In this document: piece by piece, positions 10,435 through 16,956 of the stretch | Layout of the letters: each line of letters starts with the position of its first letter | How positions within the stretch are numbered: the stretch's first letter is position 1 | Assembly: GCA_002591705.1 (NCBI GenBank) | Contig: PAAB01000052.1 | Location: forward strand, 9,456 to 33,521 | Source: Phycisphaerae bacterium | GTDB lineage: Bacteria; Planctomycetota; Phycisphaerae; Phycisphaerales; SM1A02 | Direction: 5' to 3' | Length of the DNA: 24,066 nt | The notes under the pieces: generated by a model | Seen by the model: the letters and a program-made list of their open reading frames with translations, nothing else | Told to the model about the DNA's origin: nothing | The model's database searches: none | Program-made: the position numbers and the translations under genes

Positions 10435-10890
10435 GTGAAGTTCAGCGAGATCTCAAATCGGTTCCATCAGCATGGCATTCGTCCCACTCGGCGGCGGGAG
10501 GCCGTCTACCGGGCCCTGTGTGCGACCCAAAGCCATCCGACGGCTGATGAACTCCGTGCCATGGTGCTCGATGACGGGTGCACGCTCAGTCTCGCGACGA
10601 TCTACAGCACCCTCGACCTTTTCTGTCGTGAGGGCCTCATCCGCAGGATGTCCATGCAGGGCAGGGCCGACCGCTTCGATTCCACGACCACCAATCATCT
10701 GCATCTTCGTCTCGAGGACACGGGCGAGGTCGTCGACGTTCCCGTCGAGATGTCACGACGAATTCTCGATTCCGTCGATCCCGCGATTCTTCGCCGGCTG
10801 GAGGAGGACATGGGGGTCGAGGTGGACGAGATCGAACTCAGCCTCGTCGGCCGCAGGCGTGACACCCAATCGGTCGGACTCCCGGGATGA
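10435..10890 (+). CDS. Fur-family transcriptional regulator lacking the Cys-x-x-Cys zinc site
   Basis: A 151-residue metal-dependent-type repressor of the Fur/PerR/Zur family. The N-terminal winged helix is clear: GIRPTRRREAVYRAL, HPTADEL and the recognition helix TLSLATIYSTLDLF. After the wing (ADRFDST) the family normally has a His-rich stretch and CxxCG; here the aligned segment reads NHLHLRLEDTGEVVDV, so both zinc cysteines are replaced. Only three cysteines (28, 48, 63) occur and none form a CxxC pair. The C-terminal dimerisation region is short. The start is GTG 10435 with AGGATGG upstream. Its stop overlaps the aroK ATG (ATGA). The metal or signal sensed cannot be assigned. Confidence 0.88.
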   Translation: MKFSEISNRFHQHGIRPTRRREAVYRALCATQSHPTADELRAMVLDDGCTLSLATIYSTLDLFCREGLIRRMSMQGRADRFDSTTTNHLHLRLEDTGEVVDVPVEMSRRILDSVDPAILRRLEEDMGVEVDEIELSLVGRRRDTQSVGLPG

Positions 10891-11417
10891 TCAACGTCGC
10901 GCTGGTGGGACTTCGGGCCAGTGGGAAGTCGACGATCGCCGCGCTGCTTGCTCCGGCCCTGGACCTCGTACCGGTGGACACCGACGATCTGGTCGCGGCT
11001 CGCTTTCAGGAGGCATCCGTGGCGGACATCTGGCGGGTGCACGGCGAAGCCGCCTGGCGGGAGTGCGAAGGGCAGGTTGCCGGTTCGGTCCTTGCGGATC
11101 TGGGGCAGGTCATCTCGATGGGAGGAGGCATGCCCATCATCCCCGAGGTGTCCGTCGAAATGCGTCGTGAGCAGCAGGCGGATCGGCTGATGGTGGTGTA
11201 CCTCGATGTCGCGGTCGGCGTCCTCGAGTCCCGTCTGGGTTCCGGTCCGGGGGACCGGCCCGCTCTGCTGGGCGCATCGCCCGTGGTGGAAGTGGAGGCT
11301 GTGCATCGCGACCGTGATCCGGTCTACCGATCGTTGGCGGACGTGATCTGCGTGGTCAGCGACGATGAGCCGGCGCAGTACACCTGCGATCGCCTGCTGG
11401 CCATGCTCATCGACTAG
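10887..11417 (+). CDS. aroK: Shikimate kinase
   Basis: Phosphorylates shikimate at the 3-hydroxyl with ATP, in the chorismate pathway. The 176-residue P-loop kinase has Walker A GLRASGKST (residues 8-16), the shikimate-binding DTDD segment, the HGEAAWRECE block matching the usual GExxFRxxE, the glycine-rich SMGGGMP replacing TGGGxV, and the lid GDRPALL with the conserved Arg. ATG overlaps the stop of the upstream Fur-like gene by 4 nt, so the two are translated together. This pairing is unusual and may reflect co-expression more than regulation. Length matches the family. Confidence 0.92.
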   Translation: MINVALVGLRASGKSTIAALLAPALDLVPVDTDDLVAARFQEASVADIWRVHGEAAWRECEGQVAGSVLADLGQVISMGGGMPIIPEVSVEMRREQQADRLMVVYLDVAVGVLESRLGSGPGDRPALLGASPVVEVEAVHRDRDPVYRSLADVICVVSDDEPAQYTCDRLLAMLID

Positions 11418-11432
11418 CGTTGTTCGGTCGGA

Positions 11433-11573
11433 TCAACTGGGGGTGAGACGTCGCTTCATGCGTCGCTTGCGGTTGATCATCTTTCGGCCGAGGCGTGTCT
11501 TCATCCGGGCACGGAACCCGAACTGTCGGGCTCTCTTGCGCTTGCTGACTCGTCTTGGATAGTGCATCGCCAT
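11433..11573 (-). CDS. rpmH: 50S ribosomal protein L34
   Basis: A 46-residue, very basic protein with the L34 core SKRKRARQFGFRARMKTRLG and GRKMINRKRR, which matches the family signature KRxRxHGFRxRMxTxxGRxVLxxRR. It sits in the large ribosomal subunit. Start taken at ATG 11573, with GAGGA 6 nt upstream; a second ATG two codons later (11567) would give 44 residues, also normal for L34. It is convergent with aroK (15-nt gap). The usual downstream partner rnpA and the nearby dnaA, yidC or gidA genes are absent here. Confidence 0.95.
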   Translation of the reverse strand: MAMHYPRRVSKRKRARQFGFRARMKTRLGRKMINRKRRMKRRLTPS

Positions 11574-11600
11574 GGGTCGGTCCTCGTCCTCCGGCCCGTG

Positions 11601-11643
11601 CTCCCCAGAATCGGGAAACAAGGCCTGAAGGGGGAGCATGATA
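11601..11643 (-). promoter_or_regulatory. Putative rpmH promoter -10 and 5' leader hairpin
   Basis: On the minus strand TATCAT (complement of 11638-11643) resembles a sigma-70 -10 box. Immediately after it CTCCCC (11631-11636) can pair with GGGGAG (11601-11606), giving a 6-bp hairpin close to the predicted +1, about 60 nt before the rpmH start. No convincing -35 was found. This is a pattern match only. Confidence 0.35.
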
Positions 11644-11790
11644 CCGAAAAACCCATTTCAGTCCAGTCGAGGCTCGAAATCGGCCCTCATGGGCGTATGA
11701 TCGGGGTGGCCACGTGCCGAAGAAGCGGGTTCTCCAGTCAGCTGACCTCCCAAGCGGGTCAGTCGTCTGCAGTCTCCGCTCGATGGAAAA

Positions 11791-11802
11791 CCTTGATCAA
11801 GG
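11791..11802. repeat. 12-bp perfect palindrome upstream of rnc
   Basis: CCTTGATCAAGG is a perfect palindrome 30 nt upstream of the rnc start, in the 259-nt spacer between the divergent rpmH and rnc. It is followed at once by the GC-rich run GGGCCCCCCGGGG. It could be an operator or part of a leader structure. The rest of the spacer holds no open frame I can support. Confidence 0.35.
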
Positions 11803-11832
11803 GCCCCCCGGGGTCCGGGGGTGTTGTCGGGC

Positions 11833-12558
11833 ATGGATTCAATGGACGATCAGAGGGTGTCGGAAGTCATCGGGTATCGGTTCCGCGATCAGGAGGTGCT
11901 CGCCCAGGCCCTGTCGCATGCGTCCGGAACCGAGCATCGGCTTCACAGCAACGAGCGGCTGGAGTTTCTCGGCGACGCCATCCTCGGGATGGTCGTCTGC
12001 GAGTACATCTACAGGCAGTTTCCGGGAATCCTCGAAGGGGAGATGACCAAGATCAAGTCGATGGTCGTCAGCCGGCAGGTCTGTGCCGAAGTCGCCGATG
12101 AACTGGATCTGAAATCGCATCTTTCCCTCGGCAAGGGAATGAGCTCCCGTACCGACGTTCCATCATCGGTCGGTGCGGCGGCATTCGAGGCGCTCATCGG
12201 CGCCATCTACATCGATGGGGGCCTTGATGCGGCCAGTGGATTCATCCTGGCCCATTTGGAGTCCCGCATTCATCAGGCCGAGGTGTCAGGGCATCACGAG
12301 AACTTCAAGTCCGTGCTCCAGCAGCACGTGCAGCGGGTGTTCGGTGCAACCCCGGTCTACAGCATCCTCGACGAGCAGGGGCCGGATCATGCGAAGTGCT
12401 TCGAGGTGGCGGTGGACATCGACGGAACCCGCTACGAGTCCTGCTGGGGTTCGAGCAAGAAGCGGGCGGAGCAGGAGGCGGCCCTCATCGCGTTGATTGC
12501 ACTGGGCTGCGCAGACCGCGACGAGGACGGCCGTGTCGTCGTCCGTACCGTTGGGTGA
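11833..12558 (+). CDS. rnc: Ribonuclease III
   Basis: Cleaves double-stranded RNA in rRNA and mRNA processing. The 241-residue protein has the RNase III signature NERLEFLGDAIL (residues 40-51, with the metal-binding Glu and Asp), the second catalytic block AAFEALIGAIYIDGG, and a C-terminal double-stranded RNA-binding domain (NFKSVLQQHVQR through SSKKRAEQEAALIAL). Start is uncertain: ATG 11833, ATG 11842 and GTG 11821 are all in frame, and none has an ideal Shine-Dalgarno. ATG 11833 was chosen for length. The gene ends exactly where the convergent neighbour ends. Confidence 0.95.
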   Translation: MDSMDDQRVSEVIGYRFRDQEVLAQALSHASGTEHRLHSNERLEFLGDAILGMVVCEYIYRQFPGILEGEMTKIKSMVVSRQVCAEVADELDLKSHLSLGKGMSSRTDVPSSVGAAAFEALIGAIYIDGGLDAASGFILAHLESRIHQAEVSGHHENFKSVLQQHVQRVFGATPVYSILDEQGPDHAKCFEVAVDIDGTRYESCWGSSKKRAEQEAALIALIALGCADRDEDGRVVVRTVG

Positions 12559-13008
12559 CTAGCCGGCCATCCACAGCATGAGCAATCCGGTGGCCACCAC
12601 GGCGCACGCCACGGCGCACGCCCAACGCAGCCCGGCGCGGTCGGACGACGTCTTCATCTTCACGAGATCAAGCGTCGGGGCGGCGTCCCGCAGGGGGCGA
12701 CCGGTGCGGGCATGATCCTGCGCAATGGCGATGATCAGAGACGCATCGAAGGTACGCAGCCCCATGCCGGATGCCTGGTCGATCAGTCGCGAACGTTGAC
12801 CGGGTGTGAGCGGCCCCTCCTGCAGCTGGGAGTAGGCGGTGGAGGCCAGCTGCCATCGCGGATCCAGAGACGGGATCGTGATGCCCGCCGCGGATCGGTT
12901 CTCCTGCTGCACCGCGGAGCGTTCGTCACGAAGTGCCCACGCATCGATCGCGGCCGGATCGTGCTGTCCAACGAGTCGCATGCTGGTCGTGTTCGGAAGT
13001 TGTGTCAT
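12559..13008 (-). CDS. Hypothetical tail-anchored membrane protein
   Basis: Not recognised. The 149-residue product is hydrophilic for about 125 residues, with a predicted helical region (DPRWQLASTAYSQLQEG, LTPGQRSRLIDQASG), and ends in a single hydrophobic segment (about residues 128-147, ACAVACAVVATGLLMLW) with only Met-Ala-Gly after it. This is a C-terminal tail anchor with a cytoplasmic N-terminus. The ATG at 13008 has a G-rich Shine-Dalgarno-like run about 8 nt upstream. Its stop abuts the rnc stop with no spacer. The coding call rests on the sensible membrane topology and the gap-filling position. Confidence 0.65.
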   Translation of the reverse strand: MTQLPNTTSMRLVGQHDPAAIDAWALRDERSAVQQENRSAAGITIPSLDPRWQLASTAYSQLQEGPLTPGQRSRLIDQASGMGLRTFDASLIIAIAQDHARTGRPLRDAAPTLDLVKMKTSSDRAGLRWACAVACAVVATGLLMLWMAG

Positions 13009-13137
13009 CGCATGGCCCCCCGGAGCGATACCAGATCCTCACCCGGAACCTACTGACGGATACGACTCCAGCGAGTCGAAAGTTCGCGTCGAGTGATTTC
13101 GAGTTCGGGTTGTGCGCTCTGGGAGGTTTGCGGGCGG

Positions 13138-14451
13138 TCAACGCCGGGGGGGCAGAACCTGGCGGGTGGTGCCATCGGGGCCCTGCAGCCGCACCTGCCC
13201 CGATTCTCCGGCATCACTGCCGATGCTCACGACCGGAAGTCCCCGTTCGTTCTGGACCGACAGCGTTCCCCCGCGTCGCCGGGCCGCATTGCCGGCCGTG
13301 ACCACGGGGACGCCGGTGCGATTCATGAGATTGAGGATTCCACCGTCGGTGGTTCCGGCCAGAGCGCAGACTGTCTTGCCGAATTCCGACAGCAGCGCCA
13401 GGGTGGCACCGGACTTGGATCCGGTCTGAAGGCTGGCCAGAAGGTGACCGGAACGGTCCAGCAGATCCAGACGGCCGTTCCCCTCGAGGTCGCTGCGAAG
13501 GATGCCCACGGGTTCGCCGTCCGGCGAGGAGACCTGGACGGATCCTCCGCCGGTCGTCCGCAGGGTCGTGCGGGAGGCGACCATCCCCTGCGGATTCGTC
13601 ATGTCGATCGTGGGCATTTCGGATGCGAGTCCGGACACGAGGCTGACCCGCCCGGAGTCCGATTCCAGCAGCAATCGGGTGCCGACCTGCATATCACTTG
13701 CAATCGACGCGGAGGTTCCCGAGGCGGGTGAGGCCACCTTGAACGCCGGGCGGCCCGGGGTGGAATCGAGACTGATGGACGACCCGTCGTTCGTCCGGGG
13801 GAGTTGCATTCGAGCTCCGGATGGAGTGGACTCCGCCGAGATCGCAAGCTGCCCTGCGTGATCGATCAGCGACCAGTTGGCCCCATGGTCACGCACCCCG
13901 GCATGGAATCCTTCGCGACCGTCCGCCGCGCGTACGTGCAGCTGTCCACCGGCCGTGTCGCTGGTGATGAGCACGGTTTCCCGATCGGAACCGCCGTAGA
14001 CGGCAATGCGACCGGAATGGTCGCCGGATTCGATTCTCGAGGTACGGCGTCCATCGTTGTTCCACGTGCTGAGGGTTCCGCCGGTCTCGGCGGCCCACAC
14101 GCCCGCCACGGAGTTTCCGGACAGATTCCAGATCGCCAGATCGCCTCCGAAGGCATTCGCGCCCAGCCGGGCGATGTTGTTCTTGCGGTTGTTCCAGACG
14201 TCGAGTTGACCGCCCGACTGCCCCGACGACGCGGCCAGCATGACCTCTCCGGCGTCATTGACGATTTCGAGCCGCTTGACCTGGATCGAATCGAACTTCA
14301 TGAAGTCGGCTCCGGCAAGCACCAATGCCGCCGGGGCCGCCAGAAATCCAGCGGCCAGAACAAATCGGTGGCGTCGTAGTTGCCGTTCCCGCCGGCCGAG
14401 GCGGGCTTCCAGGGCTGCGAGTCGGTCTTCGATCCGGTTCGGCGTGGTCAT
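13138..14451 (-). CDS. Membrane-anchored protein built of about seventeen 22-residue repeats
   Basis: No named family recognised. The 437-residue protein opens with a short charged helix (EDRLAALEARLGRRERQLRRH), then one transmembrane segment (about residues 29-47), then a long exported region from about residue 57 to the end made of tandem units of 21-24, mostly exactly 22, residues. The consensus is roughly GxLxVxNxxGxxVAxLxAxxxG, for example GQLDVWNNRKNNIARLGANAFG without its last two residues. Alternating hydrophobic positions and turn glycines suggest a beta-solenoid with two short strands per coil. Early units are Trp-Asn rich, middle units more degenerate, and late units again regular. 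Start ATG 14451 has GGAGA 7 nt upstream. The nitrilase-family gene lies 71 nt upstream on the same strand and may share its transcript. Confidence 0.8.
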   Translation of the reverse strand: MTTPNRIEDRLAALEARLGRRERQLRRHRFVLAAGFLAAPAALVLAGADFMKFDSIQVKRLEIVNDAGEVMLAASSGQSGGQLDVWNNRKNNIARLGANAFGGDLAIWNLSGNSVAGVWAAETGGTLSTWNNDGRRTSRIESGDHSGRIAVYGGSDRETVLITSDTAGGQLHVRAADGREGFHAGVRDHGANWSLIDHAGQLAISAESTPSGARMQLPRTNDGSSISLDSTPGRPAFKVASPASGTSASIASDMQVGTRLLLESDSGRVSLVSGLASEMPTIDMTNPQGMVASRTTLRTTGGGSVQVSSPDGEPVGILRSDLEGNGRLDLLDRSGHLLASLQTGSKSGATLALLSEFGKTVCALAGTTDGGILNLMNRTGVPVVTAGNAARRRGGTLSVQNERGLPVVSIGSDAGESGQVRLQGPDGTTRQVLPPRR

Positions 14452-14522
14452 GATTGAATCTCCATTGGGACCAGGTCCCGTTTGTACCACAGGACCGCCG
14501 GCCGCTGGTGCAGTCGGGTGGA

Positions 14523-15371
14523 TCAGGGTCCCGGCGGCTGGTGAGCGGCCTTGGGCGTGATTCCCGACCAGCCGGCCGTGTACAGATCACTGGGGGCCGC
14601 AAGGTATCCCGGGTAGTCGTTGCGGGCGGCCTCGACCCGGGACGGATCGACCTCCACCACCGCCACCGGGTCGGTGGTCTCGAGCAGCACTTCTCCGTCC
14701 GGGGCGACCGCGAACGAAGGTCCGCCTATCAGAACGCCGTCCTCGGGAGCCGGTCGATTGACCGTGAGGACGTAGCTGCAGCTCGTCAGTGCGTTGGCAA
14801 TGAGCACGGGCCGCCATTTCCACCAGGTGGCCAGTTCGGTCGAGCGCGGAGCGAGGATGCAGTGGGCCCCCTGGGCCGCCAGCAGATAGGACCCGGTCGG
14901 GCGATTGACATCACTGCAGATCTGCACACCGAGTCGCATGCCGAACGCTTCGACCGGGGTGGGGGGTCGAGTGTCCGCTTCGTAGTGGCTGGATTCCCAG
15001 AATCCGGGCTCCTCCGGAATGTGAATCTTGCGGTAGCTGTAGAGATGGGTCCCCCGGGCATCCAGAAGGATGCAGGTGTTCAGTCTTCGACCGTCCTCTT
15101 CCCGAACGATCATGCTTCCCAGCAGTCCGATGCCGACCTCACGGGCAAGATCGGCCTGCATGGAATGGAGGGGGCCTCCGGGTGGTTCGGCGTGTTCGTC
15201 CTTTGCGTCCTTGGTGGAGGGAGCCCACGGAAGCGTTGCGATCTCGGGAAGGACCGCCAGCGCGGCGCCGGCCTCCCGGGCTTCGATGAGACGGCTTCTC
15301 AACCGTTCGCGTGCATCAACGCCGAAGAACACATCGCTGATCAGAGCCACGTTGATTGGATTGGTAGTCAT
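14523..15371 (-). CDS. Carbon-nitrogen hydrolase (nitrilase superfamily amidohydrolase)
   Basis: A 282-residue cytoplasmic enzyme that hydrolyses a non-peptide C-N bond in an amide or carbamoyl substrate. The nitrilase catalytic triad is visible: Glu43 in AVLPEIATLP, Lys115 in YRKIHIP and Cys152 in GVQICSDVNRP. KIHIPEEPGFWE and the length resemble the N-carbamoylputrescine amidase or beta-ureidopropionase branch, but the substrate cannot be assigned. The start at 15371 gives the standard N-terminal strand (INVALISD); there is no clear Shine-Dalgarno. It is upstream of the 22-residue-repeat gene on the same strand and divergent from the small Cys protein. Confidence 0.9.
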   Translation of the reverse strand: MTTNPINVALISDVFFGVDARERLRSRLIEAREAGAALAVLPEIATLPWAPSTKDAKDEHAEPPGGPLHSMQADLAREVGIGLLGSMIVREEDGRRLNTCILLDARGTHLYSYRKIHIPEEPGFWESSHYEADTRPPTPVEAFGMRLGVQICSDVNRPTGSYLLAAQGAHCILAPRSTELATWWKWRPVLIANALTSCSYVLTVNRPAPEDGVLIGGPSFAVAPDGEVLLETTDPVAVVEVDPSRVEAARNDYPGYLAAPSDLYTAGWSGITPKAAHQPPGP

Positions 15372-15517
15372 TGGGCGGAATCATATCGGGGTCGAGTCGA
15401 AGGTGCACGTTCCGGATGCCCGAGTCGGTGTACCGATGGAGAACGAGACTCGATCTCGATTGCCAATCGATACCGTTTCTCAGCCGCATGCAGCAGGTTT
15501 GATGCCATCATGAAGTC

Positions 15518-15564
15518 GATGAGGAACCGGGCTCATCGGACGCTCGACGGCCCGGTTCCTCATC
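15518..15564. promoter_or_regulatory. 15-bp perfect inverted repeat in the leader of the small Cys protein
   Basis: Arms 15518-15532 (GATGAGGAACCGGGC) and 15550-15564 (its exact reverse complement) flank a 17-nt loop. The second arm ends 11 nt before the GAAGGAGG ribosome site and 25 nt before the ATG at 15590. There is no U-tract after it, so it is not a normal intrinsic terminator. It could be a transcript-stabilising 5' hairpin, a regulatory leader, or an extended operator. A 15-bp perfect arm is well beyond chance for a spacer of this size. Confidence 0.75.
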
Positions 15565-15589
15565 AGGGCTCTATTGAAGGAGGTCTCGA

Positions 15590-15787
15590 ATGATCCACGT
15601 GAACGACGGACAGTGCGGGCGTTGCGCTCATTACGGTGAGCACAGCTCGGACGACATGCTGGTGCAGATTCGAATCGACGGATTGGCACCGGATGGATAC
15701 ATCAACGAGTGCGGACACCCCGCAGTCGAGGGGCTGCATCTCAGGACGCCGGCCAATGGTGCGTGCGACGGCTTCCTCGCCGCCTGA
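15590..15787 (+). CDS. Small four-cysteine protein, possibly zinc-binding
   Basis: A 65-residue protein not recognised by name. Cysteines occur at 9, 12, 41 and 59 (CGRC, then ECGHP, then GACDGF) with several histidines, compatible with a small zinc ribbon or knuckle. There is no signal peptide or membrane segment. The start is firm: GAAGGAGG lies 6 nt upstream of the ATG, one of the strongest ribosome sites in the window. A perfect 15-bp hairpin precedes the ribosome site and a strong intrinsic terminator follows the stop, so it is a self-contained monocistronic unit, probably well expressed. Function unknown. Confidence 0.82.
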   Translation: MIHVNDGQCGRCAHYGEHSSDDMLVQIRIDGLAPDGYINECGHPAVEGLHLRTPANGACDGFLAA

Positions 15788-15815
15788 CCCCACTGGGCAG
15801 ATCAACTGCTTCTTC

Positions 15816-15845
15816 ACGACCCGGCTGCGACCGGGTCGTTTTCTT
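15816..15845 (+). terminator. Intrinsic terminator of the small Cys gene
   Basis: A perfect 9-bp stem (ACGACCCGG / CCGGGTCGT) with a 6-nt loop is followed by TTTTCTT on the plus strand, 28 nt after the stop at 15787. The T-run reaches the convergent fabI stop at 15844. It is directional: the minus strand shows no U-tract after the stem. Confidence 0.9.
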
Positions 15846-16623
15846 ACATGACGATCGACGAGAAGCCGCAGTCGACGTAGAGCACCTGTCCGGTGACGCC
15901 CGTCGAGAGGTCGCTGAGCAGAAAGACCGCCGCGTCTCCGACTTCGCGTCCCTCGACGTTTCTTCGCATGGGGGCTCGTTCGGCCACCACATCCATGATC
16001 TGTCCGAAGCCGCCGACCGCCATCGCGGACATGGTGCGGAACGGACCGCCGGAGATGGCGTTGCACCGGATGTTCTTGGGGCCCAGATCGCTGGCCAGGT
16101 ACCGCGTGGTCGATTCGAGGGCGGACTTCGCGACACCCATCACGTTGTACCCGGGTGCGGCCTTCTCGGCGCCGTAGTAGCTGATGGCGATCATCGATCC
16201 GCCTTCGCTCATCAGCGGGGCGGCGCGATCGGCCATGGCCGCGAAGGTGTAGGCACTGATGTCGCAGGCCTGGGTGAAGACCTCGCGGGGGGTCGAGAGG
16301 AATCGTCCCTCCTTCAACCAGTCCTTGTCGGCGAACGCGATCGAGTGCACGATGAAATCGAGTTCGCCCGCGTCCGCCTTGATGGCGTTGAACACGTCGT
16401 CCAGTTGTTCGTCCGACGATGCATCCAGGGGCCGCATCCAGGGATCGGTCACGCCCAGGGATTCGCATGCCTTGCGAACCCGTCGTTCCATCTTCTCACC
16501 GGGAAGGTGTGTGAACATGCATTCAGCGCCTTCGCGGAGGAGCGACTCGGCGATGAAGTATGCGTAGCTCCGCTCGTTGGCGATGCCGACGATCAGTCCC
16601 TTTTTGCCGTCCATGAGGCCCAT
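15844..16623 (-). CDS. fabI: Enoyl-[acyl-carrier-protein] reductase (NADH), FabI type
   Basis: Reduces the trans-2 double bond of enoyl-ACP in the last step of each fatty-acid elongation cycle, and is the target of triclosan in related enzymes. The 259-residue short-chain dehydrogenase shows the FabI-specific glycine motif GIANERSYAY, the S-I-A-F-A block, and the catalytic set Tyr149, Tyr159 and Lys166 in SYYGAEKAAPGYNVMGVAK, equivalent to E. coli Tyr146, Tyr156 and Lys163. The substrate-loop region reads GGPFRTMSA. Start ATG 16623 has AAGGAG 5 nt upstream; an in-frame ATG at 16614 is less likely. The stop TAA at 15844 abuts the terminator of the convergent small gene. Confidence 0.96.
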   Translation of the reverse strand: MGLMDGKKGLIVGIANERSYAYFIAESLLREGAECMFTHLPGEKMERRVRKACESLGVTDPWMRPLDASSDEQLDDVFNAIKADAGELDFIVHSIAFADKDWLKEGRFLSTPREVFTQACDISAYTFAAMADRAAPLMSEGGSMIAISYYGAEKAAPGYNVMGVAKSALESTTRYLASDLGPKNIRCNAISGGPFRTMSAMAVGGFGQIMDVVAERAPMRRNVEGREVGDAAVFLLSDLSTGVTGQVLYVDCGFSSIVM

Positions 16624-16676
16624 GGGATCTCCTTCGTGTCGTTGGGCGTCCAAATCGGTACGCCGGAATCATGGCA

Positions 16677-16694
16677 GCAAGCGGTTCTGCTTGC
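16677..16694. repeat. Inverted repeat upstream of fabI
   Basis: GCAAGC and GCTTGC are perfect arms around a 6-nt loop, with outer GGCAG and CTGCC able to extend the fold. It lies in the 203-nt spacer between tRNA-Arg and fabI, about 55 nt upstream of the fabI start, where a promoter or operator would be expected. Confidence 0.35.
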
Positions 16695-16764
16695 AACCTG
16701 CTGCCTTGCATCCGCGAACCGGGCGGGCGACGGGATCGGATGGGGGGGCGGTCTCCACTCGATT

Positions 16765-16782
16765 CGCCGTCAATCGACGGCG
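16765..16782. repeat. 7-bp inverted repeat downstream of tRNA-Arg
   Basis: CGCCGTC and GACGGCG form a perfect 7-bp stem with a 4-nt loop, about 45 nt past the 3' end of tRNA-Arg on the minus strand. It may help end or trim the tRNA transcript, but there is no U-tract. Confidence 0.35.
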
Positions 16783-16826
16783 GCGGGTCGAAAACACGTT
16801 CGAAGCCTTCGGGGTGGCTCCATGAA

Positions 16827-16900
<74 letters not shown>

Positions 16901-16939
16901 AGGGGAAGCAGGAAGTGTATCCGAAGCCACTGGGGGTTG

Positions 16940-16956
16940 CCGGGAGGGATTCCCGG
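16940..16956. repeat. Hairpin directly after the GTPase stop
   Basis: CCGGGA and TCCCGG are perfect 6-bp arms with a 5-nt loop, adjacent to the stop codon of the MnmE-like GTPase and 40 nt before the tRNA-Arg gene. There is no U-tract, so it is either a weak terminator or a processing or stability hairpin. Confidence 0.4.

Noticed and set aside
13071..13084. GACTC-CAGC-GAGTC hairpin as a terminator after the repeat protein
   Set aside because: Only a 5-bp stem and no T-run on the minus strand.
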